Of a DNA stretch of 64,000 nt, positions 45,024 through 54,353 are shown piece after piece. Every line of letters begins with the position of its first letter. Position 1 is the stretch's first letter. The notes under the pieces are model-generated. The model saw nothing but the letters and a program-made list of their open reading frames with translations, ran no database searches and had not been told where the DNA came from. Both the position numbers and the translations under genes were made by a program. The DNA comes from Bacillus sp. ISL-7 (lineage in GTDB: Bacteria; Bacillota; Bacilli; Bacillales_B; DSM-18226), in NCBI RefSeq assembly GCF_018613065.1, contig NZ_JAGGQW010000057.1:77949-141948 (forward strand), given 5' to 3'.

Positions 45024-45529
45024 AAACTGATATTACCAAAAAGAGATCAACTCCTTTAGTCAATTATCTACTTCGCAGAAAATTCTGCATCTTATTATAA
45101 TTTTACAGACTGATTTTAGACATTTCACCTAACAATCTGTAAATTGATGCAAGCATTTAATTAATCATTATGTAAAAAGAAAGTAATTTACTATGAATGA
45201 AACCCTAGGGGAGTATTGTTGTTGGATGAAAATTGGAAATGATAAGGAATTTTGGATATAGTTATATCAGAGGGCAGATTTCTTGTACACTTTTCTGAAT
45301 ACTTTTTCAATTTAACACAATAATACCAAAAATATTGTAAAAAGAAATCGAATTGTCAATTAATCTTACAAGCTTTATTTGTTCATTTTCAAATGTCTAA
45401 TCAGTAAAGTATTACTTACCTAACAATGCATCTTCCTTCAAAGTAAAACTGACTTATTATAAAATAATCGTAAAAAACTTCTCGACATTTTCTACGAATG
45501 TGGAGGAAATGTACCTCTTTAATAAAAAA

Positions 45530-45555
45530 GGTGTACCTTTTTTAGAAGGTACACC
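45530..45555 (-). terminator. Intrinsic terminator of hemD-like gene
   Basis: GGTGTACCTT pairs perfectly with AAGGTACACC; followed by TTTTTTATT on the minus strand. Confidence 0.9.
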
Positions 45556-45564
45556 CTGCTATGT

Positions 45565-46371
45565 TTAACTTTGAAAATATTTAGACAACTCGATAACCAT
45601 TGCTCCCATTCTCTCATTTTCAGGAACAAGGATCCGTTCTACCCCTTGCTCTTTTAATGCTGCTGCGGTTACTTTTCCCACGGCTGCAGCTACTGTTTTT
45701 TGTTTGAAGGAATCAATGATGTCTGTCAAGATTTCATGTTCTCTTGCATAGTCAAAAAGCGAGTGAACCTGGGTTGCTGTAGTAAAACATACCGCGTCAC
45801 ATTCACCGGACTGAAGTTCATTACATAACCTTGCCACCATCTCTTTTTCAGGTGCTATGTGCTGGTATGGAAGTACCTTCTGGACAATAGCACCGCGATC
45901 TTCGAGAAATTTTGTTAATACTGGTGCTGTTTCCCCGTGAAGTTGCAACATAACTCTTTTTCCAGAGAGATCTACGGTTTCGAGTGATTGAGCTAATCCC
46001 TTTGTTGTTCCATCCTCATCGACCACGATTGGTTTAATCTCATATTTCTTTAATGCAGATAGGGTTTTATAGCCTCTAGATCCTATCTGTGCTTCACGAA
46101 GGTTCTTTAAAAAGGACTCTTTTAATCCAAGCTTTGTTGCTAATTCCACGAGTGTCTCAAAACCAATCCCCGTTGTGAAAATCACCCAATCGGCACCTTT
46201 CTGTACAAATTCGCGTAAATCAGGTTCCACTTCCTTTTCTGCTAGAAATACAGTCCCTTGAAGGGTACGGATTAGAGGAACACCTCCTTGTTTTCCAATT
46301 ATCGTACTTATTTCTTCTATTTTTCGCGAACCGCAAATGACGACTCGCTTTCCAGTTAAACCCTTTTCCAT
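45565..46371 (-). CDS. Uroporphyrinogen-III synthase family protein (HemD-like)
   Basis: The 268-residue protein has the two-domain HemD fold: GKRVVICGSRKIEE, DWVIFTTGIGFETL, GSRGYKTLSALKK, VMLQLHGE, CDAVCFTTATQVHSLFDYA and AAAVGKVTAAALKE. HemD closes the tetrapyrrole ring to form uroporphyrinogen III. Here it lies alone with an oxidoreductase gene rather than in the hem operon, so it may be a second copy or serve B12/siroheme synthesis. Function by family only. Confidence 0.82.
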   Translation of the reverse strand: MEKGLTGKRVVICGSRKIEEISTIIGKQGGVPLIRTLQGTVFLAEKEVEPDLREFVQKGADWVIFTTGIGFETLVELATKLGLKESFLKNLREAQIGSRGYKTLSALKKYEIKPIVVDEDGTTKGLAQSLETVDLSGKRVMLQLHGETAPVLTKFLEDRGAIVQKVLPYQHIAPEKEMVARLCNELQSGECDAVCFTTATQVHSLFDYAREHEILTDIIDSFKQKTVAAAVGKVTAAALKEQGVERILVPENERMGAMVIELSKYFQS

Positions 46372-46393
46372 TGCACTAACCTCTCAAATCGTA

Positions 46394-47071
46394 TTAATTT
46401 TTTTCTCTTGCAATTCTTTCAATCTCATGTGAAGGATAAATGTTCACACCACTTTTATCAGTCTGGGCGACGGCTGCCATTGCTGCTGCGACGTTCCTTG
46501 CTTCAATCGCTTTATAAGGCCGTAATGCGCCAACCATGAGTAAATTTAAAAAGGCACTTGCTTTTTCCGCAATTCTTTCCCCAAAACGAAACTCTGTCCG
46601 CTCTCCTAACAATAGTGATGGCCTGAAAATATGAACAGATGGTATAATTAACTTACGTAGAGCTTCCTCCACTTGTCCCTTCACTTGATTGTAGAAAATC
46701 AATGATTTAGAATTTGACCCCATCGCTGTTATTATGAGAAATTTCTCTACACCACTTTTTGATGATATTTTTGCTGCCTCGACCGTATATTCATAGTCTA
46801 CTTTTCGAAAAGCTTCCTTGCTTTTTGCCTTTTTAATAGTAGTCCCTAAACAACAAAAAACATCTGTTACCTGAAATAATTTCGAGTATGTATCTAGCTT
46901 GTCAAAATCAACGACATGCACTTCACAGGAGGGATGATTGCTTTCAATTGGTCTCCGGACTAACATATGGATCTTTTCATAATTTTTTTGTTGAATGAGG
47001 ATTTTTACTAATTCATTTCCTACTAGTCCGCTAGCACCTAGAACAAGTGCCGTTTTTTTGCTGTTTTTCAT
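46394..47071 (-). CDS. NAD(P)-binding SDR-type oxidoreductase, HTATIP2-like
   Basis: The 225-residue protein has a Rossmann motif TALVLGASGLVGNEL, a stretch CCLGTTIKKAKSKEAF and VDYEYTVEAAKISSKSGVEKFLIITAMGSN, typical of TIP30/HTATIP2-like atypical short-chain dehydrogenases. The catalytic activity is unknown. The gene precedes hemD-like by 22 bp. ATG has AAAGGGG upstream. Confidence 0.8.
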   Translation of the reverse strand: MKNSKKTALVLGASGLVGNELVKILIQQKNYEKIHMLVRRPIESNHPSCEVHVVDFDKLDTYSKLFQVTDVFCCLGTTIKKAKSKEAFRKVDYEYTVEAAKISSKSGVEKFLIITAMGSNSKSLIFYNQVKGQVEEALRKLIIPSVHIFRPSLLLGERTEFRFGERIAEKASAFLNLLMVGALRPYKAIEARNVAAAMAAVAQTDKSGVNIYPSHEIERIAREKN

Positions 47072-47338
47072 ATTTAATCCCCTTTACGATCCAACCTTTT
47101 ATCTCATTAAATCGGTATCATTAAGATTATTACACAATCCTCGTGAATAATGAAGAATATTAATCCTTAGTTGTATATTTTTGACTTTGTATCTTACCCT
47201 AAAAAGGAAGATATAAAATTCAATAAGGTAAATAAGGAAGATCACGATAAAGTTGTCAATATTTTAACTTATTTTTGTTCAATTATTTTTTCCTTGGACA
47301 TACTGAGGAAGTGAAAATTTTTTTAAGGAGGAACAAGG

Positions 47339-47638
47339 ATGCCTAACGATTTCCAATTTAGTAATTTTATTAATGATGTATCGCTGCAAACGAAAATGGA
47401 GAATGTGTGGAGTAATACTTGTGGTTCATGGGAGAATTGTAACCAAGAAACGATTCAATCTTTCCTAGCCCAGTGCCTCGATTATAATATTGACCCACAG
47501 TACTGCATGAGTTGGGTTGAACAGCATAAGGAAGAAATACCCAATTGGACTAATGTCTCGGAAACCTCGCTAGGCTGGGTAAACCAGCACACATCAACGG
47601 GTTCAGCCATATCGATTACAGAGCAGGATTTTAGTTGA
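47339..47638 (+). CDS. Unrecognised small protein
   Basis: The 99-residue protein (MPNDFQFSNFIND...) has a perfect ribosome binding site TTAAGGAGG and its own terminator, so it is a real gene. It is unusually rich in W, C and N (three W-containing helices, CGSWENCNQET, QYCMSWVEQHK) with four cysteines spread over 30 residues. No signal peptide or family recognised. It may be a species-specific protein. Confidence 0.65.
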   Translation: MPNDFQFSNFINDVSLQTKMENVWSNTCGSWENCNQETIQSFLAQCLDYNIDPQYCMSWVEQHKEEIPNWTNVSETSLGWVNQHTSTGSAISITEQDFS

Positions 47639-47643
47639 TTCTT

Positions 47644-47669
47644 AGGGAGGGAGTAAAACCCTCCCTTTT
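47644..47669 (+). terminator. Intrinsic terminator
   Basis: AGGGAGGG pairs with CCCTCCCT, followed by TTTT. Confidence 0.85.
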
Positions 47670-47754
47670 CATTTACGTACAGAGAAAATTTACGATCCCT
47701 TTGAAAATGGAAGTCTGTTTCATTTATCCAAAAATAAAAAAAGTGCTTCTGTGG

Positions 47755-48528
47755 TCATTTAAATCTATGAATCAAATCTACTAACCTTTCTAATCCATCT
47801 AGTAGTCTTGGTGAGGGGCGGCAGTACAGTTCTTCCTCAAGAATGAGAATCTGGTCATCACTTTTAAATCCTAGTTCTTCAAATCCAGTTCTCTTTTTAA
47901 CAAGGCTTTTTTGAATCTTATCTTTCCTCACTCCTACCCAAGCAAGACAAATAAAATCGGGCTTGCGACTTATTACATCTTCCCACTCCGTTTGGACACT
48001 GGCCAATTCAATATCGTGAAAGATGTTCATTGCCCCAGCAGCCTCAGATATCTCCGTGAGCCAATTTATTTTTCCTGGTGTAAAAATCGGCTTCGGCCAC
48101 CATTCCCAGTACAAACGTGGTCGGTAAATTTGATTAACACTCTGCTGTTTTACCTTTTCAAGCCTGGAACGAAATTGCCGAGCCGCCTCCACTCCCCGTT
48201 CTTGTTCGCCAATAACTCCAGCGGTTGAGATTAAATCGTTTTCAATATCGGTTAATGATTGTGGATTTAAAACAAGATGGGGGATATCTCGTTTCTTTAG
48301 AGCCTCAATATTTTTTTCCATCCCTGGAACACTTAAAGAAGCAAGGACCAAATCAGGCTGCAATTGTTCAACTAGATCCATGTTAATCGATAAATCAGGA
48401 CCTAACTTTGGTAGATTTTTGATTGAGGCTGGCCAATCGGAAAAGTCATCAACTCCTACTAATAAGTGTGTTAAACCCAGATATTCCATGACTTCAGTAT
48501 TACTAGGGCACAAGGAAATGACTCGCAT
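47755..48528 (-). CDS. Cobalamin-binding/BtuF-like protein without signal peptide
   Basis: The 257-residue protein begins MRVISLCPSNTEVMEYLGL and follows the periplasmic-binding fold of the iron/B12 type (PF01497): LVGVDDFSDWPASIKNLPKLG, LEQLQPDLVLAS, WWPKPIFTPGKINWL and LYCRPSPRLLDGLERL. It lacks a leader, so it should be cytoplasmic, unlike BtuF. Such proteins are annotated as cobalamin-binding in Bacillus; ligand is not proven. No transporter genes are adjacent. Confidence 0.75.
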   Translation of the reverse strand: MRVISLCPSNTEVMEYLGLTHLLVGVDDFSDWPASIKNLPKLGPDLSINMDLVEQLQPDLVLASLSVPGMEKNIEALKKRDIPHLVLNPQSLTDIENDLISTAGVIGEQERGVEAARQFRSRLEKVKQQSVNQIYRPRLYWEWWPKPIFTPGKINWLTEISEAAGAMNIFHDIELASVQTEWEDVISRKPDFICLAWVGVRKDKIQKSLVKKRTGFEELGFKSDDQILILEEELYCRPSPRLLDGLERLVDLIHRFK

Positions 48529-48578
48529 GTTTTACCATCTCTCCTCTCGATATAGTTAAAGCAAAGGAATCATAAAAC

Positions 48579-48602
48579 GCATGGATGGAAAATCATCCAT
48601 GC
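48579..48602 (-). terminator. Intrinsic terminator
   Basis: GCATGGATG pairs with CATCCATGC, with T-rich sequence on both sides. Confidence 0.75.
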
Positions 48603-48616
48603 GCTTTTGGGTATTT

Positions 48617-49219
48617 CTATTTCCTTTCCCCTTCTACGGCCTCAACCAACTGAAATAAAAAGCGATAAATGAGCTGGAACGCCTCACCTATGGATATTTC
48701 ATCGTTAAAACCTTCCACATAGTTTAGGGCAAAATTCAAATTCCATAATCCATCTTCCAAGCTGAACATTAAGTCGAATTTTGCTTCATCCCCATGTAAT
48801 TGGTTATTTAAATTTTCCTTTAACGCTTTTTCAAATTTCTTTTGCAGTTTTAATCCCAACATTACATCGTATGTCCCAAATACATCATCCGCTTCTAACG
48901 AAACAGCCTCGACACCAATTAAATTAAACCAATTGGACTCTAAGTAAATAAATTCATTTTTATGCATTTTTAAGTAATCGAGAGGCTGAGTCAAGAATGA
49001 AGACGATTCATTCTTTAGCATATTTTCTGTTTCTTTATCACAACGTTCAATGTAGGCGTCTGCAAAGCGCACACTAACATCCTTCTCCGAAAATTGGATA
49101 TTATTACCCAGCTGATTTTTTTCTAGATACTCTTTTTCTTCTTTAAAAATGGTAATACTATTGCCGTTTGAGTTATTTTGCTGTTCAGATATGTACTGTT
49201 TGATTTGTTCTTTTAACAT
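48617..49219 (-). CDS. Hypothetical cytoplasmic protein
   Basis: I place the start at MLKEQIKQYISEQ (49219, 200 residues): AGGAGG lies nine bases before it, and lies inside the extra codons of the longer frame. The protein is acidic, largely helical, without membrane segment or cysteine pattern (motifs VRFADAYIERCDKETENML and GEAFQLIYRFLFQLVEAVEG). I recognise no family. It stands alone with its own terminator. Confidence 0.65.
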   Translation of the reverse strand: MLKEQIKQYISEQQNNSNGNSITIFKEEKEYLEKNQLGNNIQFSEKDVSVRFADAYIERCDKETENMLKNESSSFLTQPLDYLKMHKNEFIYLESNWFNLIGVEAVSLEADDVFGTYDVMLGLKLQKKFEKALKENLNNQLHGDEAKFDLMFSLEDGLWNLNFALNYVEGFNDEISIGEAFQLIYRFLFQLVEAVEGERK

Positions 49220-49311
49220 CAGGAATGTCCTCCTATGATTCACTTTTCTATTTTAATATTGAGTGTTTATGTGTAAAAAAGCAAATGTGATAATGTTATT
49301 TTGCCAAAAAA

Positions 49312-49341
49312 AGAGGTGACTATATAAAAGCCACCCCTCTA
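49312..49341 (-). terminator. Intrinsic terminator of MFS gene
   Basis: On the minus strand AGAGGGGTG pairs with CACCTCT (two-base bulge), followed by a T-run. Confidence 0.65.
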
Positions 49342-49349
49342 ATTGCTAT

Positions 49350-50891
49350 TTAATTTTCCGCTAATTTCGTTTTTACCTTATGAGAGGAAGATTTTTTTAC
49401 TTCACCAGGATCTTCTGCTTGTTTTGCCCGTTTAATAAATAAGGCAAGGACCAATGCAAGACCGGCGATAAAGACGGTAACAAAGAATGCGTCATTAATT
49501 CCTTCTAACATTGCTTTCATTTGAATATCATGCTGCATTTTTAATTGCATCGCTTCCGTTATTTTTACTGACGGATTAGGTACAACTTTTTTCGCTGCTT
49601 CAATTAGTTCCGTTGCATGTGTTTTTGCACGGGTTGTCATCACCGTTACCAACAATGCTGTACCAATTGCACCGGATACCTGCGACATCGTATTGTTCAT
49701 CGCCGTCCCGTGTGGATAAAAGCGTGCTGGTAACTGGTTTAAGCCATTTGTCGTTATAGGCATATTTACCATCGAAAAACCAAACATACGGATCGTGTAT
49801 AAAATAATTAAATGTGTATAGGTGGTTTCAAGTGTTAATTTACTAAATAAATAACTTGTTATCACTGTAATAGATAAACCAATAATAGCTAAAGCACGAC
49901 CACCAAACTTATCAAAAAGTTTACCTGTAATCGGCATCATAATGGCCATTAGAATTGCCCCTGGCAACAACAATAAACCCGCATCTATCGGGGAAATCCC
50001 GCGAACATTTTGGACATAAATTGGTAGAAGAAGCATCCCTGAAAACATCGCCATTGTAACTACCATGGATATAGCAGAAGATAATGCAAACATTGGATAT
50101 TTATAAATCCGGAAGTTAAGAAGTGGCCGTTCTTTTCTTAATTGACGCAAAATAAATGTTACCAATGAAATGAGCCCAACTGCAAGCGTCCCATAAACTT
50201 GCGGACTGTCCCATCCATCTTTACCAGCTGAACTGAATCCATAAAGGATTCCGCCGAAACCTACGCTTGATAACACCACAGATAAGAAATCAAGACGAAT
50301 ATCAACCTTACCTTTTTTATCTTTAAGTAAGAAAAAGCCAAGCAATACGACGAGAATCGCGATTGGTGTAACAAAATGGAAGAGCATTCTCCAGTCATAA
50401 TGTTCAATAATCCAACCCGATAAAGTCGGTCCAATTGCCGGAGCAAACATTAATACTAACCCGAAAACCCCCATTGCTAATCCACGTTTTTCAACTGGAA
50501 AACTGGTTAACATTACATTCATTAACAAGGGCATCATAATCGCTGACCCAGAAGCCTGAATCATCCGACCAGATAATAATAGTGGAAAGGCATGAGCAAA
50601 GCCAGCTAATACAGTTCCTAACGTAAATAAAAGCATGGCTGCTAAGAATAATTGCCGTACAGAAAATTTTTGAATTAAAAATGCTGATAATGGAATCAGA
50701 ATTCCATTTACTAACATAAAACCGGTTATCAACCATTGACCAGTTGACGGGTCAATTTTTAAGTCAGTCATGATTGAAGGTAGTGCTATATTTAATAATG
50801 TATTATTTAAGAATGCAATAAAAGCTCCGATTATCAGTATGGCAATAACGCCATACGGTGGGCCAGCAGTCTTTTTTATGGTTTGATCCAT
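49350..50891 (-). CDS. MFS drug efflux transporter, DHA2 (EmrB/QacA) family
   Basis: The 513-residue protein has fourteen hydrophobic segments and family motifs: LNIALPSIMTDL (motif D1-like), QWLITGFMLVNGILIPL, GRMIQASGSAIMMPLL and FAPAIGPTLSGWI. Such transporters export lipophilic drugs by proton antiport. The divergent TetR gene (51075-51995) and a palindrome between them indicate local control. Resembles LmrB-type proteins. Confidence 0.92.
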   Translation of the reverse strand: MDQTIKKTAGPPYGVIAILIIGAFIAFLNNTLLNIALPSIMTDLKIDPSTGQWLITGFMLVNGILIPLSAFLIQKFSVRQLFLAAMLLFTLGTVLAGFAHAFPLLLSGRMIQASGSAIMMPLLMNVMLTSFPVEKRGLAMGVFGLVLMFAPAIGPTLSGWIIEHYDWRMLFHFVTPIAILVVLLGFFLLKDKKGKVDIRLDFLSVVLSSVGFGGILYGFSSAGKDGWDSPQVYGTLAVGLISLVTFILRQLRKERPLLNFRIYKYPMFALSSAISMVVTMAMFSGMLLLPIYVQNVRGISPIDAGLLLLPGAILMAIMMPITGKLFDKFGGRALAIIGLSITVITSYLFSKLTLETTYTHLIILYTIRMFGFSMVNMPITTNGLNQLPARFYPHGTAMNNTMSQVSGAIGTALLVTVMTTRAKTHATELIEAAKKVVPNPSVKITEAMQLKMQHDIQMKAMLEGINDAFFVTVFIAGLALVLALFIKRAKQAEDPGEVKKSSSHKVKTKLAEN

Positions 50892-51025
50892 TGAATTTCC
50901 CCCTATAATATATGTTCATTTTTTTATACACCTGTTTCACACTTACATAATAATATACGCAGAGTTCAATTTTTGCAATTAAAAAAACCTGCAAAATTAT
51001 GGGTTTGTAATCATGCTTTAAATAA

Positions 51026-51053
51026 TGTACTATACTTTTATACTAATAGTACA
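51026..51053. promoter_or_regulatory. Candidate TetR operator
   Basis: TGTACTAT and ATAGTACA are perfect mirrors with a 12-base spacer, 22 bases before the TetR gene. The TATACT-like sequence inside suggests overlap with a promoter. Confidence 0.55.
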
Positions 51054-51074
51054 AATGGAAATAAAGGTGATTTT

Positions 51075-51995
51075 ATGAATGACCGAAAGCAGCATGTAGT
51101 AAATATGGCTCATCAATTATTCATCGAAAAAGGATTCCAAGCGACATCTATTCAAGATATTTTAGACTATAGCGGGATTTCTAAAGGAACGTTTTATAAT
51201 TATTTTTCATCTAAAAGCGAATTATTAATCGCGATTTATAAAACAATTTATAAGAGGCTCGAAAAGGATCGAAACGATTTATTAATCGGTCAAAACCCTT
51301 CTAGTATTGAGATTTTTATTAAGCAAGTGGAAATGCAAATGATTACTAATCGGAAAAATAAATTAATTACCCTATACGAGGAAGTATTGTCCTCTAATGA
51401 TGCTGACCTTAAACAATTTGTCCAACGGAGTCGTTTAAATTCACTTCGTTGGTATTACAATCGGTTTATCGACATCTTCGGCGAACAGAAAAAACCATTC
51501 CTATTAGATTGTGCAATTATGTTTCAAGGGATATTACAATATAATGTTCAATACAATAGAATGGCCCATGAATCTGGAGAAAAAGTAAGCAGTGTTGTCC
51601 GCTACAGCGTCGCGCGATTGGTTAAAATAGTTGATGAGGTTTCTGAATCAGGGGATCAATTAATAGAACCAAATACTTTAGAAAAATGGGTCCCTGGCTG
51701 CCAAAAAAACAATCACGAGATAATCACCCAGTTGATGAAAATAGCGGTAACGTTAAAGGCATCGATAACGAAAAGCATTCAGGATGTAGAAGAACAAAAC
51801 AAATACAATGAACTTCTGGATTTTATTCAAGAAGAAATCATCCATACAAAATCACCAAGAAAGTTTCTTATTCAAAGTGCCCTATTATCATTAAAGCAAA
51901 ACCCCGAATCACTTTGGAAAAAAGAACTAGGACAGCTTAATGAATTGATCGAGGCTTTTTATAGTGTGACAGAGTCGGAAGACACAAACCCCTAA
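51075..51995 (+). CDS. TetR/AcrR-family transcriptional regulator
   Basis: Start at MNDRKQHVVN (51075, 306 residues), with AAAGGTGA upstream; the longer frame covers the operator. The N-terminal TetR helix-turn-helix is clear (AHQLFIEKGFQATSIQDILDYSGISKGTFYNYFSSKSEL). The ligand-binding part is about 100 residues longer than usual. Divergent to the MFS pump, it probably represses it until a drug binds. It converges on the small membrane-protein gene. Confidence 0.92.
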   Translation: MNDRKQHVVNMAHQLFIEKGFQATSIQDILDYSGISKGTFYNYFSSKSELLIAIYKTIYKRLEKDRNDLLIGQNPSSIEIFIKQVEMQMITNRKNKLITLYEEVLSSNDADLKQFVQRSRLNSLRWYYNRFIDIFGEQKKPFLLDCAIMFQGILQYNVQYNRMAHESGEKVSSVVRYSVARLVKIVDEVSESGDQLIEPNTLEKWVPGCQKNNHEIITQLMKIAVTLKASITKSIQDVEEQNKYNELLDFIQEEIIHTKSPRKFLIQSALLSLKQNPESLWKKELGQLNELIEAFYSVTESEDTNP

Positions 51996-52404
51996 TCCAA
52001 GGATTAGGGGTTTGTTTTGAGTATGTAAGGCTTTTATTATTTGAAAAGCGTTGCTGAATTTCCCAAATAAAGTAATTCCTTGAATATTGTTTTACCACCA
52101 CGATTGCATCTTCGCCATGTTTTGTAAATATTAACCCTGTACCCATTTGTTCTTGAAACTTCCACCCTTTTAATTTCATATATTTTTTTACAACATTATA
52201 ACTGCTATCTTGACTACTTACGGATAAGTATCTGCTTCGTTTATCTGTTTTTGAGAACAGCTCAAATTCTGAATCGGATAAGTGAAGCTTCATTGCAGAA
52301 ATAATTAATGGTATTGGATTTCCCTCCTGAAAAAGCGCAGAACCAAATCTGCTGACAACTAGACCAAATCCTATGACCAAAACAATCACTAGGATAACGG
52401 CCAT
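51937..52404 (-). CDS. Small single-pass membrane protein, hypothetical
   Basis: From the ATG at 52404 (155 residues; GGAGGGG nine bases before) the protein has one N-terminal membrane helix (AVILVIVLVIGFGLVV) and a soluble part (LHLSDSEFELFSK ... FIWEIQQRF). A GTG at 52422 is also possible. The last 30 codons run through the shared terminator and antisense to the TetR gene end, so the natural C-terminus may be accidental. No family recognised. Confidence 0.6.
   Translation of the reverse strand: MAVILVIVLVIGFGLVVSRFGSALFQEGNPIPLIISAMKLHLSDSEFELFSKTDKRSRYLSVSSQDSSYNVVKKYMKLKGWKFQEQMGTGLIFTKHGEDAIVVVKQYSRNYFIWEIQQRFSNNKSLTYSKQTPNPWIRGLCLPTLSHYKKPRSIH
51986..52013. terminator. Bidirectional terminator
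   Basis: AAACCCCTAATCC and GGATTAGGGGTTT form a 13-bp stem with a two-base loop. It contains the stop codon of the TetR gene. Confidence 0.85.
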
Positions 52405-52563
52405 TTTTCTAATCCCCTCCACCCGTTCGCCTCCTTAATTATCTGCTACTATTTAATTTGACGACGGATGGGTATTTTTGGTTTCAGATAGAAATATTTC
52501 ATTTTCATTAAAATTTTTTTAAGATGTCGGTAATGAACTTATTAATTTGTATTTCGAGTTAGT

Positions 52564-53259
52564 TTAAGAAAGGGATAGCTGCAATAATAGGGGTATCATA
52601 ATAGACATGATCAATGCGGAGGTAATCATCGCTATGCTCCCCATGACCCCTTCTATTTCTCCCCATTCAAATGCACGGTTGGCACCAATTGCCTGGGCTG
52701 AGGTTCCTAACGCTAATCCCTTAGCAATTCTGCTTCTAATCCGAGTAATATTTAAAAGAAATGGCCCAACCATTAAAGAAAAAACCGCAGAAATACAAAC
52801 AAACAAAATCGTTAGTGACGGTATCCCCCCTAATAACTGGGATACTGATAAGGCAATGGGAGCAGTGACCGATTTTGGAATAAGCGACAACATAATTTCC
52901 TTATTCATGTGCAAATACTTCGTCAACAAGACAATTGAAATTACACCAGTTAATGTGCCTGGCATAACCGCCCAGAAAATAATTACGAAATTTTTTCTAA
53001 TAATTCTTACATGTCTATATAAGGGAACAGCGAGGGACACAGTGGCAGTTCCTAATAAAAGTGAAAATATACCTGTTCCTGAAGAATATTGGGCCACTTG
53101 TATATGAGAAAGCGTCAATAAACCAATGATGAACACTGTTACAGTATATAACGGATTTAACCATGACTTGTTATAAGTTTTAAACACCTTATTTCCTACT
53201 GCATAACTCATAACAGTAATGCTGGTACATAACAATATATTAGAAATCATTGTTCCCAT
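52564..53259 (-). CDS. LrgB/CidB-family protein
   Basis: The 231-residue membrane protein has about six hydrophobic segments with LrgB features PKSVTAPIALSVSQLLGG and LALGTSAQAIGANRAFEWGEIEGVM. LrgB/CidB proteins work with LrgA/CidA in holin-like control of autolysis and in transport of pyruvate or glycolate-like compounds. The start overlaps cidA by 20 bp, so they are co-translated. No LytTR or LysR regulator is adjacent. Confidence 0.9.
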   Translation of the reverse strand: MGTMISNILLCTSITVMSYAVGNKVFKTYNKSWLNPLYTVTVFIIGLLTLSHIQVAQYSSGTGIFSLLLGTATVSLAVPLYRHVRIIRKNFVIIFWAVMPGTLTGVISIVLLTKYLHMNKEIMLSLIPKSVTAPIALSVSQLLGGIPSLTILFVCISAVFSLMVGPFLLNITRIRSRIAKGLALGTSAQAIGANRAFEWGEIEGVMGSIAMITSALIMSIMIPLLLQLSLS

Positions 53260-53620
53260 TTTGTTTACTCCTTTTTCTTTTAGTTTCTAAATACTCAGCA
53301 ATAAAAGCTGTAACAAGTAGGACAACCAGGCTGCTTGCTGCTAGGATGATTGCTAATTTTATTCCTTCTACTCTAAAAATCCCTGCAAAATGCCAAACAC
53401 CAACGATAAATGGAATAAAAAGAAGAGTTATATGTTTGATATGCAGCTGGGCGGCTGCTTCGACCCATTTGAGCTTACAAACACCTGACATTAATGCAAT
53501 GAATAAGAGCGCCATACCAATAATACTTCCAGGGACAGGAAGATCAAGCCAAGTAACGAGTCTTGTTCCAATCAAATATATAACTAAGATTGTGAGAAAC
53601 TGAGCAATAGCACGAACCAT
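53240..53620 (-). CDS. CidA/LrgA-family holin-like protein
   Basis: The 126-residue protein has four membrane helices: AQFLTILVIYLIGTRLVTWLDLPVPGSIIGMALLF matches the CidA/LrgA N-terminus, and HITLLFIPFIVGVWHF also fits. It is the first gene of a two-gene unit with lrgB/cidB. Whether it is the cid or lrg pair cannot be told from sequence. Confidence 0.88.
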   Translation of the reverse strand: MVRAIAQFLTILVIYLIGTRLVTWLDLPVPGSIIGMALLFIALMSGVCKLKWVEAAAQLHIKHITLLFIPFIVGVWHFAGIFRVEGIKLAIILAASSLVVLLVTAFIAEYLETKRKRSKQNGNNDF

Positions 53621-53827
53621 TCGGCTCCAACCCCCTGCTTTAAGATTAATGCCCCATTATTTTTTTACAAATGGGGTCACAATTTATTACTCTAAGGTCA
53701 GTATTGCATACCTTTTTGTGTTTTTCTGTAAATGTGGAATGGTATCTAACATAGATTTTTTAAATTTGATTTAATACATGGTAGAATTCCTTACCTTTAT
53801 TTCGAGTTACCTTCATAAAGCAAAAAA

Positions 53828-53854
53828 AGCCGTTTCCTATTAGTAGGACCGGCT
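53828..53854 (-). terminator. Intrinsic terminator of thioesterase gene
   Basis: AGCCG...TCCTA pairs with TAGGA...CGGCT, followed by a T-run on the minus strand. Confidence 0.8.
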
Positions 53855-53873
53855 AAAACTGAATATTTAATAC

Positions 53874-54353
53874 CTATTTAAGAAAGGATTTAGGCATGAC
53901 AACAGCGACGACCTCTCCACGAGCACAGAGAATATCATTCGCATAAACTTCTGTCTCAACCTTAAACTTTTTAGGGTGTATTTCATGTACAGTTCCGATT
54001 GCTTTTAATGGTATACCATGTGGAGTGGGCTTGAGAAAGTTCACATTTAAGGAGGCCGTTACGAATCTTGGGGTCTCCTCTCCATCACCAGCTTCATGTC
54101 CATTTTTTCGATGAAGCGCCAATGCAGCAGACCCTGTTCCATGACAATCTATTAACGAGGCAACAATGCCGCCATAAACAAAACCTGGAAGTGCTAGATG
54201 CTCTGCTTCTGGTGTGAATTTAGTTACTGTTTGTTCACCCTGCCAGCCAGTTCGAAAATGATGCCCCCCTTCGTTCAATCGACCACAGCCATAACACCAG
54301 GCGAAATCATCCGGATAATCATCCTGAATTGCTTTTAAAACTTTATCTTCCAT
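53874..54353 (-). CDS. PaaI-family hotdog thioesterase
   Basis: Start at MEDKVLKAIQ (54353, 159 residues), with GGGGAG upstream; the longer frame adds 13 residues. Motifs: CYGCGRLNEGGHHF, GFVYGGIVASLIDCHG and VTASLNVNFLKPTPHG, as in hotdog acyl-CoA thioesterases with a conserved GG-xx-xx-xx-D helix. Probably hydrolyses medium-chain or aryl-CoA esters in the cytoplasm. Single-gene unit. Confidence 0.87.
   Translation of the reverse strand: MEDKVLKAIQDDYPDDFAWCYGCGRLNEGGHHFRTGWQGEQTVTKFTPEAEHLALPGFVYGGIVASLIDCHGTGSAALALHRKNGHEAGDGEETPRFVTASLNVNFLKPTPHGIPLKAIGTVHEIHPKKFKVETEVYANDILCARGEVVAVVMPKSFLK

Larger units (their letters stand above)
44927..45564. other. Intergenic stretch upstream of preT
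   Basis: About 640 AT-rich bases. It contains a cre-like site, the preT upstream region and the hemD-like gene terminator at the far right. No ORF of useful length or RNA motif was recognised; a small plus-strand ORF at 44758-44979 is a shadow of preT. Confidence 0.6.

Noticed and set aside
50973..51074. Longer N-terminus of the TetR regulator
   Set aside because: It covers the palindromic operator and promoter; the helix-turn-helix starts right after the ATG at 51075.
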